From Tateyamaria pelophila (GTDB lineage Bacteria; Pseudomonadota; Alphaproteobacteria; Rhodobacterales; Rhodobacteraceae), in assembly GCF_019966495.1 (NCBI RefSeq), contig NZ_JAIMIA010000009.1, positions 24,941 to 88,940 on the forward strand: 64,000 nt of DNA, in the 5' to 3' direction. The translations under genes and the position numbers were made by a program. The first letter of the stretch is position 1, and every line of letters starts with the position of its first letter. Below, piece by piece: positions 52,648 to 60,812 of the stretch. The notes below the pieces were generated by a model. It did not search any database. It was not told where the DNA came from and saw only the letters and a list, made by a program, of their open reading frames with translations.

Positions 52648-53017
52648 GCCAACCACTCATTCTGCCTGAACGGTTCTTTGACCGCTTGTGGAAACAGCAT
52701 TGCAAATAACCGGCTCTCAAACCAGTCGGAGATACAAAGATCATGGCGATTGCGCCACTTTTGCCCCACCATTGAGGATCAATTAACCCAAAATACAAAA
52801 TTCTTCAGTATTTTATTATTTTATTTCAGATACTTAATAGCCTAACAGCAATTTTGTGACATGAACGTGAATTTTACGAATTGCTGCCAAATTCGTGCCC
52901 CAATCGGACGGCTATATGGCGTCATACCAAGTCGGAATCGGGCCATTGAGAGAGAACGGCCGAACCAAGCGATTAGGTTGAGACTGAACATTACAAATCC
53001 TTTGGAGGGACACGACA
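52648..53017. other. Divergent intergenic region upstream of the Flp pilin gene
   Basis: This 370-base region separates the transglycosylase and first pilin genes. A stretch near 52780-52860 is strongly A/T-rich. A perfect 7-base inverted repeat (ACGAATT and AATTCGT, 7-base spacer) lies at 52876-52896 and could be an operator. TATATGG near 52912 might be a -10 box for the pilin transcript. I see no complete CtrA box and no gene; a small frame from 52861 overlaps the pilin gene out of phase and is dismissed. Confidence 0.5.
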
Positions 53018-53197
53018 ATGATGAAACTGATCAACAAATTCCGCAAAGACGAAAATGGCGCCGTTACGGTTGACTGGGTCGTTCTGACCGCTGCCGTTGT
53101 TGGCCTGGCCGTTGCGGCTTACACGTCGATCGAAACAGGTGCAGCCGAGCTTACCGCGGACACGGACACATTCCTGCAAGCCCGTGACCCTAACTGA
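53018..53197 (+). CDS. Flp-family pilin (first copy)
   Basis: This 59-residue pilin has a short positively charged leader (MMKLINKFRKDENG) followed by the hydrophobic helix AVTVDWVVLTAAVVGLAVAAY. By analogy with Flp prepilins, the peptidase should cut after G14. The usual Glu-Tyr pair at mature positions 5-6 is Asp-Trp here. The gene is too short to be found by many callers. A GGAGGG site precedes the start (two ATGs in tandem). A strong terminator follows, so this pilin may be made in large excess over downstream pilus proteins. Confidence 0.9.
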   Translation: MMKLINKFRKDENGAVTVDWVVLTAAVVGLAVAAYTSIETGAAELTADTDTFLQARDPN

Positions 53198-53230
53198 TTT
53201 GCTTTGACCTGACCAGAAATGATTGCCCAA

Positions 53231-53266
53231 GGGCCGCGACCGCATCCGGGACGCGGCCCTTTTTTT
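53231..53266 (+). terminator. Strong intrinsic terminator between the two pilin genes
   Basis: Perfect 8-base arms GGGCCGCG and CGCGGCCC with a 13-base loop are followed by seven T. It lies 33 bases after the first pilin stop and should end most transcripts, letting only part read into the second pilin and the assembly genes. Confidence 0.9.
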
Positions 53267-53304
53267 GTCCCAAATCGTATTCGCTCTGGAAAGAGACAAC
53301 GGCC

Positions 53305-53481
53305 ATGAAACATTTTTTAAAGACATTCTTTAGACAAGACGACGGCGCTGTGACGGTTGATTGGATTGTTTTGACCGCGGCCATTGTCGGCCTGGTCGTC
53401 CTGATCAGTGCGGCCATGCAAGGCGGCGCTGTAAATCTCAGCGATAAAGTTTCCGGCTTCATGAGCAATTGGACATTCTGA
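53305..53481 (+). CDS. Flp-family pilin (second copy)
   Basis: This 58-residue pilin parallels the first copy: leader MKHFLKTFFRQDDG, then AVTVDWIVLTAAIVGLVVLISAAM and a short C-terminus. It carries the same Asp-Trp pair at mature positions 5-6. The two copies share the GAVTVDW(V/I)VLTAA(V/I)VGL core but differ elsewhere, indicating duplication and divergence rather than a recent copy. A GGAAAGAG site precedes the ATG. Confidence 0.88.
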   Translation: MKHFLKTFFRQDDGAVTVDWIVLTAAIVGLVVLISAAMQGGAVNLSDKVSGFMSNWTF

Positions 53482-53680
53482 TCGCACTCGCGAGTCATGT
53501 GCAGCTGATACGCCTGGCTCTCGCCTGGCTTTATGCGCAAATACCTTAGAATGCCTCGCAACGCGATTGCCCCGGAGAGACCCCGCCCCTTTCAACAAAA
53601 TGCCACATTCAAAGCGCACAAACTGATGCAAGAGGCTTCCACCAAATGAGTGACGGGAGCCAAATGTTGGGGGTAGTCGG

Positions 53681-54538
53681 ATGAGGATGGTTTTTGGACT
53701 GGTATTGTTGGCCGGGATCGCCCTGGCGGGCGGTGCCGTATATATGGCAAAGAATTACATCGGACAGTATCAAACCGCACTTGCAAAAGAACGCGCGCAG
53801 CGCGAGAAAATCGTCCCGACCGTCACGGTTTACGTCGCCGCCCGTACGCTCAAATACGGCGAAGCGTTGCATGCGGAAGATGTGCGCACCGTGGACTGGC
53901 CGGATGACGCCATCCCCGAAGGCACGTTTACGGAAATCAACCCACTCTTTGCAGAAGGTGAGACAGCGCTGCGCGTTGTTCTGCGCGCGATGGAAAAGGA
54001 CGAGCCCATCATGGCCATCAAGGTGACCGAGCCCGGCGAAGAGGCTGGACTGACCTCGCGCCTGGAGCGCGGCATGCGCGCTTTTGCGATCAAAGTCGAC
54101 GTGGCTTCCGGCGTATCCGGTTTTCTGCGGCCCGGTGACCGTGTTGATGTCTACTGGACCGGCCGGGTTGATCAGTCGCTCAGCCAGAACCGCGGCGAAG
54201 TCACCAAGTTGATCGAGGCGGGTGTCAAACTCATCGCGATTGACCAGAACGCGGCGGGCGACCTGGACGGGGCAAGCATTGCGCGCACGGTCACTGTCGC
54301 GGTGGAGCCGTCACAGGTGGCCACGTTGGCGCAAGCCCAGTCCTCCGGACGTTTGTCGCTGTCGCTGGTCGGCGCAGAGGATGACACCATCGCGGCGGCC
54401 ATCGAAGTGGACCAACGGGCCTTGCTGGGCATCACTGCCGAAGAGGTAAAAGCAGAAATCGAAGAGAAAAAGACCTGCACGATCCGCACCAGACGGGGCG
54501 CGGACGTGGTCGATATCCCAATACCCTGTACCAATTGA
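53681..54538 (+). CDS. cpaB: Flp pilus assembly protein CpaB/RcpC
   Basis: This 285-residue periplasmic pilus-assembly protein has an N-terminal helix (about 3-22, FGLVLLAGIALAGGAVYMA). A SAF-type domain follows, with TVTVYVAARTLKYGEALHAEDVRTVDWPDDAIPEGTF, then RAFAIKVDVASGVSGFLRPGDRVDVYWTG, the CpaB hallmark. It is thought to support the outer-membrane secretin. A GGGGG site precedes the ATG. It lies 199 bases after the second pilin and 207 bases before the secretin gene. Confidence 0.93.
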   Translation: MRMVFGLVLLAGIALAGGAVYMAKNYIGQYQTALAKERAQREKIVPTVTVYVAARTLKYGEALHAEDVRTVDWPDDAIPEGTFTEINPLFAEGETALRVVLRAMEKDEPIMAIKVTEPGEEAGLTSRLERGMRAFAIKVDVASGVSGFLRPGDRVDVYWTGRVDQSLSQNRGEVTKLIEAGVKLIAIDQNAAGDLDGASIARTVTVAVEPSQVATLAQAQSSGRLSLSLVGAEDDTIAAAIEVDQRALLGITAEEVKAEIEEKKTCTIRTRRGADVVDIPIPCTN

Positions 54539-54745
54539 AAGACGCGGAACCATCCAAATTCAATAGCTTAGTGTTACGCAAGCTGTTCGGCGCACCCCCC
54601 GCTGGCAAGCGGCTGTTGCTTCGTTACACATAAACAACCGCGCAAAAGCCGTTGATTCTTGCAAAAAAACGGAAACTAACGCATGGTTGTACAAATCGCG
54701 GGCGAAAAGACCCGACATTGAGGCGTGATCAAAAAGGCAGGTCAC

Positions 54746-56173
54746 ATGAAAATCGACGGAATAATGAAAGCGGCCCTTCTCGGGGTCTCTCTTGCTGTAA
54801 GCCCAATTGCGCTGTTTGCACAGGCGGACAATCTGCGAGTGGTCCGCTCTGCTACAGAAGAGACGCTGAACGTGGCGATGAACCGCGCCGTCGTCGTGGA
54901 AAGCGAAGTTCCGTTCGCCGAACTGAGCATCGCAAACCCTGCCATCGCCGATATCTCATCCTTGAGCGATCGCACGATTTATGTGTTGGGCAAATCCCCC
55001 GGGCTGACAACGCTGACCCTTCTGGATGGAAACGGACGTTTGATCACAAACGTAAATGTGCGCGTCGCCGCCGATATCACTGAATTCAAGGAACGTCTGG
55101 GACAGATCCTGCCTGGAGAAAACATCGAAGTGCGCACAGCCAATGACGGCATCGTGTTGTCCGGTGTCGTATCGTCGGCGTCGCGCCTGCAACGGGCCTT
55201 GGATCTGGCCGAGCGTTATGCCGAAGGCCGGGTGTCCAACTTGATGAGCGTCGGCGGCGTACAGCAGGTTATGCTCAAAGTTCGCTTTGCCGAGATGAAC
55301 CGCTCGGTTTCCAAATCGCTCAGTTCATCGCTTGCGCTGAACGGTTCGATCTTTGGCAACGGGGTCGACGTGAATGGCGGCACAGGCACCACCAACAACG
55401 CACTTGGAGTGCTCAACAGCCTGAACGGAAACATTCCGCCCACCAATGAAAACGTCGGAGCCGTCCTTTTTGGTTTCAACGCGGGCGGCATGCAAATCGG
55501 GCTGCTGATCGAAGCGCTCGAAGCCAAAGGCGTGGTGCGGACCTTGGCCGAACCCAATCTGGTCGCCCTGTCCGGTCAAGAGGCCAAGTTCCTCGCGGGC
55601 GGTGAATACCCGGTCCCTATCGCGCAGGAAGAAGGCGTGATCACGATCGAATTCAAGCCGTTCGGCATCGGGTTGAACTTCATCCCGCGTGTTGTCGACA
55701 AGGACCTGATCAACCTTGAGCTTGAAGCCTCCGTTTCGGCCATCGATCCAAACAACGGGTTTTCGCAAAACGGTTTTGAAATCAGCGCCTTCAGCACCCG
55801 CGAAACATCTACGACGGTTGAAATGCGCGACGGCGAGAGCTTTGCCATCGCAGGCCTCCTGCAGGACGATTTCAAAGACGATAATTCACAATTGCCCTGG
55901 CTGGGCGACGTCCCGGTGTTGGGAACACTGTTCCGCAGCGCCTCCTACCAGCGCAGCCAGACTGAATTGGTGATCATCGTGACCGCACATCTTGTCTCTC
56001 CGGTCAGAGGTGACGTGCTGGCATTGCCGACCGACCGGATCAGGCCTCCCTCCGAGAGAGATCTGTTCCTCTTCGGCCGGACGGCCGGGGAATCGCGGGC
56101 ACCGACACAAGGCGCCGCCGGAGAAGTTGCCAAACAGGACTTCAGTGGCTCTTACGGCTACGTTTTGGATTGA
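54746..56173 (+). CDS. cpaC: Type II/III secretin of the Tad pilus, CpaC/RcpA
   Basis: This 475-residue secretin forms the outer-membrane pore for the Flp pilus. A signal peptide (about 1-28) precedes an N-terminal domain with ADISSLSDRTIYVLGKSPGLTTLTLLDGNG. The secretin domain (about 170-420) includes VQQVMLKVRFAEMNRS, LAEPNLVALSGQEAKFLAGGEYPVP, LNFIPRVVDKDLINLELEASVSAID and ELVIIVTAHLVSPV. I chose the ATG at 54746 (MKIDGIMKAALLG) over a GTG seven codons upstream, since it starts a proper signal peptide. Confidence 0.93.
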   Translation: MKIDGIMKAALLGVSLAVSPIALFAQADNLRVVRSATEETLNVAMNRAVVVESEVPFAELSIANPAIADISSLSDRTIYVLGKSPGLTTLTLLDGNGRLITNVNVRVAADITEFKERLGQILPGENIEVRTANDGIVLSGVVSSASRLQRALDLAERYAEGRVSNLMSVGGVQQVMLKVRFAEMNRSVSKSLSSSLALNGSIFGNGVDVNGGTGTTNNALGVLNSLNGNIPPTNENVGAVLFGFNAGGMQIGLLIEALEAKGVVRTLAEPNLVALSGQEAKFLAGGEYPVPIAQEEGVITIEFKPFGIGLNFIPRVVDKDLINLELEASVSAIDPNNGFSQNGFEISAFSTRETSTTVEMRDGESFAIAGLLQDDFKDDNSQLPWLGDVPVLGTLFRSASYQRSQTELVIIVTAHLVSPVRGDVLALPTDRIRPPSERDLFLFGRTAGESRAPTQGAAGEVAKQDFSGSYGYVLD

Positions 56174-56183
56174 GGACAGGGTC

Positions 56184-56849
56184 ATGAAACCGATCATCAC
56201 CGTTGCACTTGCAGGCAGTCTCGCGCTCGGCGCATGCAGCACATCGAACGATCCGGTTTTTACCCAGTTTTACCGCGAAGCGGGCAGCGTCGTCGACAAT
56301 GGCCAATTTGGCAATTCACTGGCAAACAACACGTTGTACATGACCGGCGAGCGGCAATACACCTTCGATCTTGCGACCCGCTTTGCCTCCGAAGTGGATA
56401 CGACAGTCAATTTTGCGTTCAATTCTTCTCAACTGGATCCGGGTGCACGTGCCATCCTGACCGAACAGGCCCGGTGGATCCGCCAGTTTCCCGAAGTCCG
56501 GTTCCGCGTTTACGGCCATACGGATGCGGTCGGATCGGCAAGCTATAACAAACGGCTTGGCCTGGCCCGCGCCAATGCCGTGGTCAGCTTTTTCGCAACC
56601 CAAGGGATCAGCAGGTCGCGTCTGGAGGCTGTCGTCTCCTTCGGTGACACACAGCCCCTCGTGGTCACCCAAGGCCGCGAACGGCGCAACCGGCGAACGG
56701 TGACCGAGGTCAGCGGGTTTGTGAAAACGCATCCGTCGGTGCTTGACGGAAAATACGCCCAGATCATCTATCGCGACTATATCGCAAGCGCAGTGCCACC
56801 CTCCCAACTCACAAGCATTACCGGGTCGGATCTGCAAGTCGAGAATTAA
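56184..56849 (+). CDS. OmpA-family lipoprotein in the Tad locus
   Basis: This 221-residue lipoprotein has a signal ending in LGAC (C18) and an OmpA-like peptidoglycan-binding domain (about 70-180): VNFAFNSSQLDPGARAILTEQARWI and RVYGHTDAVGSASYNKRLGLARANAVVSFFATQGIS. It begins 10 bases after the secretin gene. In Caulobacter this place in the locus is held by CpaD; here an OmpA-type protein may do that job, tethering the secretin to the cell wall. That role is inferred from position. A hairpin follows before cpaE. Confidence 0.88.
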   Translation: MKPIITVALAGSLALGACSTSNDPVFTQFYREAGSVVDNGQFGNSLANNTLYMTGERQYTFDLATRFASEVDTTVNFAFNSSQLDPGARAILTEQARWIRQFPEVRFRVYGHTDAVGSASYNKRLGLARANAVVSFFATQGISRSRLEAVVSFGDTQPLVVTQGRERRNRRTVTEVSGFVKTHPSVLDGKYAQIIYRDYIASAVPPSQLTSITGSDLQVEN

Positions 56850-56909
56850 GACCTTTTTAACGGCATTTGGTTCAGCTCGGACAATCCCGTCGCTGCGCCG
56901 GGTATCGTT

Positions 56910-56939
56910 CCAAAAAACCCAACAATTGGAGTTTTTTGG
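56910..56939. terminator. Hairpin between the OmpA lipoprotein gene and cpaE
   Basis: Arms CCAAAAAAC and GTTTTTTGG enclose a partly paired 12-base middle. The right arm supplies six T, so the stem could act as a terminator or 3' stabiliser, dividing the pilus locus into two transcripts. A second short stem (CCTGGC/GCCAGG) lies at 56992-57011. Confidence 0.55.
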
Positions 56940-57093
56940 CCCTAATCTCGCCTGAATTAACTGCGAGACCTGCTGCTACGGGATACGTATGCCTGGCCAG
57001 ACTGAGCCAGGTTTGGGCCCCCGCAGCCAACCCTCCGTCATGCTTCCGGACTGATGGGCTGCCAAGCCCTTGTTAAAAAAGGACGAGTTGGCA

Positions 57094-58332
57094 ATGAGCA
57101 GCGTAATGCCACAACCAGAAACCGCGCCCATTGTGGCCTGCACGATCAGTCGTGATGTGCAGAACTTCGATCTTTTGATCGAGGACATGGAGCAATCCCT
57201 TGGGGAGGCCTGGGGAGATCTTGGATTTGCCGAAGCGCTGGCCTTTTTCAATCAACCCGACGCGCAGGCAATGGAATTCGTGGCGCTGGCAATCGATGAG
57301 GAGGACGAAGACAATCTTGGCTTGCTGGGAGAGATAATCACCCAAGCCAAAGCCCACGACATCAACGTCATCCTGATCGCCGAAGATGTCACGCCTGCAT
57401 CCTTGCACCAGTTGCTGCGTCAGGGCGCTGACGAGTTTGTGCCCTACCCGCTGCCTGAAGGGGAATTGCAACAGGCCGTCGACCGCCTCAGGGCCGCGTC
57501 CCAACCGCAACCCGAAGAGGTCAAGAAAACCGCACGTCTCACTTCCGGCACTGACAAACAAGGCGCCGTCTTTGTCTGCCACGGGATGTCTGGGGGCACG
57601 GGCAGCACAACCCTCGCTGTGAACCTCTCGTGGGAACTGGCCCTGCTGAACCCGTCAGACGCGCCCAGTGTCTGCCTGCTCGACTTCGATCTGCAGTTTG
57701 GATCGGCGTCCACCTTTCTCGATCTCGCCCGCCGCGAAGCCGTCTTCGAAATGCTGTCGGACACCGAAAACATGGACGAAGAGATCTTTGGCCAGTCTCT
57801 GCTGACCTTTGAGGACAAGCTGCAAGTGCTCACCGCACCCGCCGATATGATCCCACTCGATCTGGTCACTGCCGAAGACGTGCAGCGCGTGATCGACATG
57901 GCCCGCGCCCATTTCGACTATGTTGTGATCGACATGCCTTCGACGCTTGTCCAGTGGACGGAAACAGTGCTGGCGTCCGCGCATCTCTACTTCACGACGC
58001 TTGAGCTGGACATGCGCTCGGCACAAAACACGCTGCGCTTCAAACGCGCCCTGCAATCCGAAGACCTGCCCGTTGAAAAGCTCCGCTATGTGCTGAATCG
58101 CGCGCCCAAGTTCACCGATCTGGGTGGCAAGGCGCGGGTTAAAAGGCTCGCCGAGAGCCTCGATATCGCAATCGAAGTGCAATTGCCGGACGGTGGCAAA
58201 TCTATCTCGCAAGGAGCGGATCACGGCCTGCCTCTTGCCAGCTCTGCACCCAAGAATCCGCTGCGCCGCGAAATCGCCAAACTGGCGGCGTCCATCCATG
58301 AACTGAATGCCGATCACGCCAAGGCGGCATGA
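57094..58332 (+). CDS. cpaE: Pilus assembly protein CpaE/TadZ, ParA-MinD-like
   Basis: This 412-residue protein has an N-terminal receiver-like domain (about 10-130) without a clear phospho-acceptor pocket, followed by a MinD-type ATPase domain (about 155-395). The Walker region reads FVCHGMSGGTGSTTLAVNLS, so the usual catalytic Lys is absent; this is common for CpaE/TadZ. CLLDFDLQFGSAS and VVIDMPSTLVQWTETVLASA supply the other nucleotide-site motifs. It directs the pilus machine to a cell pole in other species. The ATG at 57094 has an AAGGACGAG site; a TTG eight codons upstream is unlikely. cpaF follows after 23 bases. Confidence 0.92.
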   Translation: MSSVMPQPETAPIVACTISRDVQNFDLLIEDMEQSLGEAWGDLGFAEALAFFNQPDAQAMEFVALAIDEEDEDNLGLLGEIITQAKAHDINVILIAEDVTPASLHQLLRQGADEFVPYPLPEGELQQAVDRLRAASQPQPEEVKKTARLTSGTDKQGAVFVCHGMSGGTGSTTLAVNLSWELALLNPSDAPSVCLLDFDLQFGSASTFLDLARREAVFEMLSDTENMDEEIFGQSLLTFEDKLQVLTAPADMIPLDLVTAEDVQRVIDMARAHFDYVVIDMPSTLVQWTETVLASAHLYFTTLELDMRSAQNTLRFKRALQSEDLPVEKLRYVLNRAPKFTDLGGKARVKRLAESLDIAIEVQLPDGGKSISQGADHGLPLASSAPKNPLRREIAKLAASIHELNADHAKAA

Positions 58333-58355
58333 TCCAATAACCCGAAGGTCCGCCG

Positions 58356-59777
58356 ATGTTCTCGAAATATAAAAAGACCAAAGCAGCCCCTCCGCCGGCG
58401 CCCAAGGTGACGGAAGCGCCCAAAGCCGTCGCTCCCGCCAAGTTTGCGCGCAAGGCGAACGCATCCGCAGCGGTCGCCGCCCCCCTGGACAAGGAGCGCA
58501 AGCGCAAGGAGCGTATGGGTGAGATCAAGCTGGAACTGCACCGCGCACTTTTGGACAATCTCAATCTCGCCGCCCTCGAAAGCGCCACCGATACCGATCT
58601 GCGCCAGGAAATCAGCGCCATTTCCAGTGAAGTCCTTCAGGAGAAGAACATCATTCTCAACCGCGAGGATCGGCAGACCCTGAACCAGGAGTTGTTTGAC
58701 GAGGTCATGGGCCTCGGGCCGCTGGAAACCCTGCTCAAGGACGACACGGTCAACGATATTCTCGTCAACGGCCCGCAACAGATCTTCGTGGAGCGTGACG
58801 GCAAGCTGCAACTGACCGATGTCACCTTCAAGGACGAACGCCATTTGCTGCGCATCATCGACAAGATCGTCAGCGCCGTCGGCCGCCGGGTCGACGAATC
58901 CAACCCCTATGTGGATGCCCGCCTGAAAGACGGCTCGCGCTTCAACGCCATGGTGCCGCCCATCGCGGTCGACGGGTCGCTGGTTTCGATCCGGAAGTTC
59001 AAAAAGGACAAGCTCGGCATCGACGACCTGGTCGAGTTCGGCGCCTTCAACGAAGAAATGGCCGCCTACTTACAGGCCGCTGTGGCCACGCGGCTCAACA
59101 TCATCGTATCCGGCGGGACCGGCTCCGGCAAAACGACAACGCTCAACGCACTGTCGTCCTTCATCGACAATGCCGAACGTATCTTGACCATCGAAGACAC
59201 CGCAGAACTGCAACTGCAGCAGACCCATGTGGGTCGGATGGAAAGCCGCCCCCCCAACGTCGAAGGCAAGGGCGAAGTTTCCCCGCGGGATTGTCTGAAG
59301 AATGCTCTCAGGATGCGCCCGGACCGCATCATCGTGGGCGAGACGCGCGGCGAGGAAGTCATCGACATGCTGCAAGCCATGAACACCGGCCACGACGGTT
59401 CAATGACCACGATCCACGCAAACTCCGCCCGTGACGGCGTCAGCCGTCTGGAAAACATGATCGCGATGGCAGGGATCGAAATGCCGCTCAAGGCGGTGCG
59501 CAGCCAGATTTCGTCCGCTGTGAACCTGATCGTGCAGGCCAGCCGCTTGCAGGATGGCTCGCGCCGGATGACCTCGATCACCGAAGTCACGGGTATGGAA
59601 GGCGAAGTGATCTCGATGCAGGAAGTATTCCGCTATCAGCGCGTCGGCCTCACGCCCGACAACAAGATCATCGGGCACTTCACAGCCACAGGCGTGCGCA
59701 GTCACTATTCCGAACGCTTCCGTATGTGGGGGTACGACCTGCCAGCATCCATTTATGAACCCATCGCCGCAGAATGA
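58356..59777 (+). CDS. cpaF: Tad pilus assembly ATPase CpaF/TadA
   Basis: This 473-residue hexameric secretion ATPase powers Flp pilus extension and, in some species, retraction. A proline- and alanine-rich N-terminus (about 1-60) precedes the N-terminal domain. Walker A is VSGGTGSGKTTTLNALSSF, the Asp box ERILTIEDTAELQL, Walker B RPDRIIVGETRGEEVIDML and the His box MTTIHANSARDGVSRLENMI. It acts on the cytoplasmic face with the TadB/TadC platform encoded just downstream. The length is standard. Confidence 0.96.
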   Translation: MFSKYKKTKAAPPPAPKVTEAPKAVAPAKFARKANASAAVAAPLDKERKRKERMGEIKLELHRALLDNLNLAALESATDTDLRQEISAISSEVLQEKNIILNREDRQTLNQELFDEVMGLGPLETLLKDDTVNDILVNGPQQIFVERDGKLQLTDVTFKDERHLLRIIDKIVSAVGRRVDESNPYVDARLKDGSRFNAMVPPIAVDGSLVSIRKFKKDKLGIDDLVEFGAFNEEMAAYLQAAVATRLNIIVSGGTGSGKTTTLNALSSFIDNAERILTIEDTAELQLQQTHVGRMESRPPNVEGKGEVSPRDCLKNALRMRPDRIIVGETRGEEVIDMLQAMNTGHDGSMTTIHANSARDGVSRLENMIAMAGIEMPLKAVRSQISSAVNLIVQASRLQDGSRRMTSITEVTGMEGEVISMQEVFRYQRVGLTPDNKIIGHFTATGVRSHYSERFRMWGYDLPASIYEPIAAE

Positions 59778-59836
59778 TGCGCGCCACCTGCGCACAGCAC
59801 ATTGATGCGCCACCCGCGCAATAAGGAATTGAGAAA

Positions 59837-60802
59837 ATGAGCGCAGAACCAATCATCTACGGCCTGATCTTTATCGGCGTTCTGGTGCTGGTCGAAGGGC
59901 TGTATCTTGTCGCTTTCGGTAAATCCATCAGCCTCAACAGCCGCGTGAATCGCCGCCTCGAAATGCTCAACAAATCCGGCGGGCGGCGCGAGGAAGTGCT
60001 GGATCAGTTGCGCAAGGAGATGCAGCAGCACATGGGCGCGCGGTCCATTCCGCTCTATTCCCTTCTGGCCGACAAGGCGCAAAAGGCGTCGATCGCCTTT
60101 ACGCCCAAACAGCTGATCATGATCATGGTCGGCCTGTCCGTCGTCGCCTTTCTTGGCCTCACGATTGGCACCGAAACGGAACCGCCAGTCCGTATTCTCT
60201 TGTCCGTCGTGATCGGCGTTGGTGCCGTCTATTTCTGGGTCTCGTCCAAGGCCAGCAAACGCATGGCCATGATCGAAGAGCAACTGCCCGATGCGGTGGA
60301 ACTGATGGTGCGCTCGCTGCGCGTGGGGCACCCGTTCAGCTCCGCAATCCAGATCGTCGCCAAGGAGGTGCAGGACCCGCTGGCCTCGGAATTCGGCGTG
60401 ATTGCCGACGAAAGCGCCTTTGGACGCGATGTGGGCAAAGCGCTCAAAGCCATGGCCGAACGGCTGGACATGCAGGATTTGCGCTTTCTTGCGGTGGCGG
60501 TGACGATCCAGCAGCAATCCGGCGGCAACCTTGCGGAAATCCTGATGGGTCTGGCCAAGGTGATCCGTGCCCGCTTTCGCCTGTTTCGCCGGGTCAAGGC
60601 GATCACGGCAGAGGCAAAATGGTCCGGCAAATTCCTGTCAGCCTTTCCGCTCGTGGCGCTGGTCGTCATCAATGTCGGCGACCCGAATTACTACGACGAG
60701 GTGCGCGACCATGCCTATTTCATCCCCGCCTGCTTCGCGGTCGGGATTTTCCTGTGTGTCAATCTGGTCGTCATGCGCGTCCTGACCGACATCAAAGTCT
60801 GA
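59837..60802 (+). CDS. tadB: Tad pilus inner-membrane platform protein TadB
   Basis: This 321-residue membrane protein has a T2SSF domain (about 155-285): EEQLPDAVELMVRSLRVGHPFSSAIQ and LRFLAVAVTIQQQSGGNLAEILMGLAKVIRARFRL. There is an N-terminal helix and two to three further helices. It forms the platform with TadC and binds the CpaF ATPase. An AAGGAA site lies before the ATG, and tadC starts 10 bases after the stop. Confidence 0.94.
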   Translation: MSAEPIIYGLIFIGVLVLVEGLYLVAFGKSISLNSRVNRRLEMLNKSGGRREEVLDQLRKEMQQHMGARSIPLYSLLADKAQKASIAFTPKQLIMIMVGLSVVAFLGLTIGTETEPPVRILLSVVIGVGAVYFWVSSKASKRMAMIEEQLPDAVELMVRSLRVGHPFSSAIQIVAKEVQDPLASEFGVIADESAFGRDVGKALKAMAERLDMQDLRFLAVAVTIQQQSGGNLAEILMGLAKVIRARFRLFRRVKAITAEAKWSGKFLSAFPLVALVVINVGDPNYYDEVRDHAYFIPACFAVGIFLCVNLVVMRVLTDIKV

Positions 60803-60812
60803 GGAGATCAAA

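Noticed and set aside
52861..53073. Plus-strand frame of 70 codons before the first pilin gene
   Set aside because: It overlaps the pilin gene out of phase, contains the inverted repeat and the expected promoter, and has no start signal.
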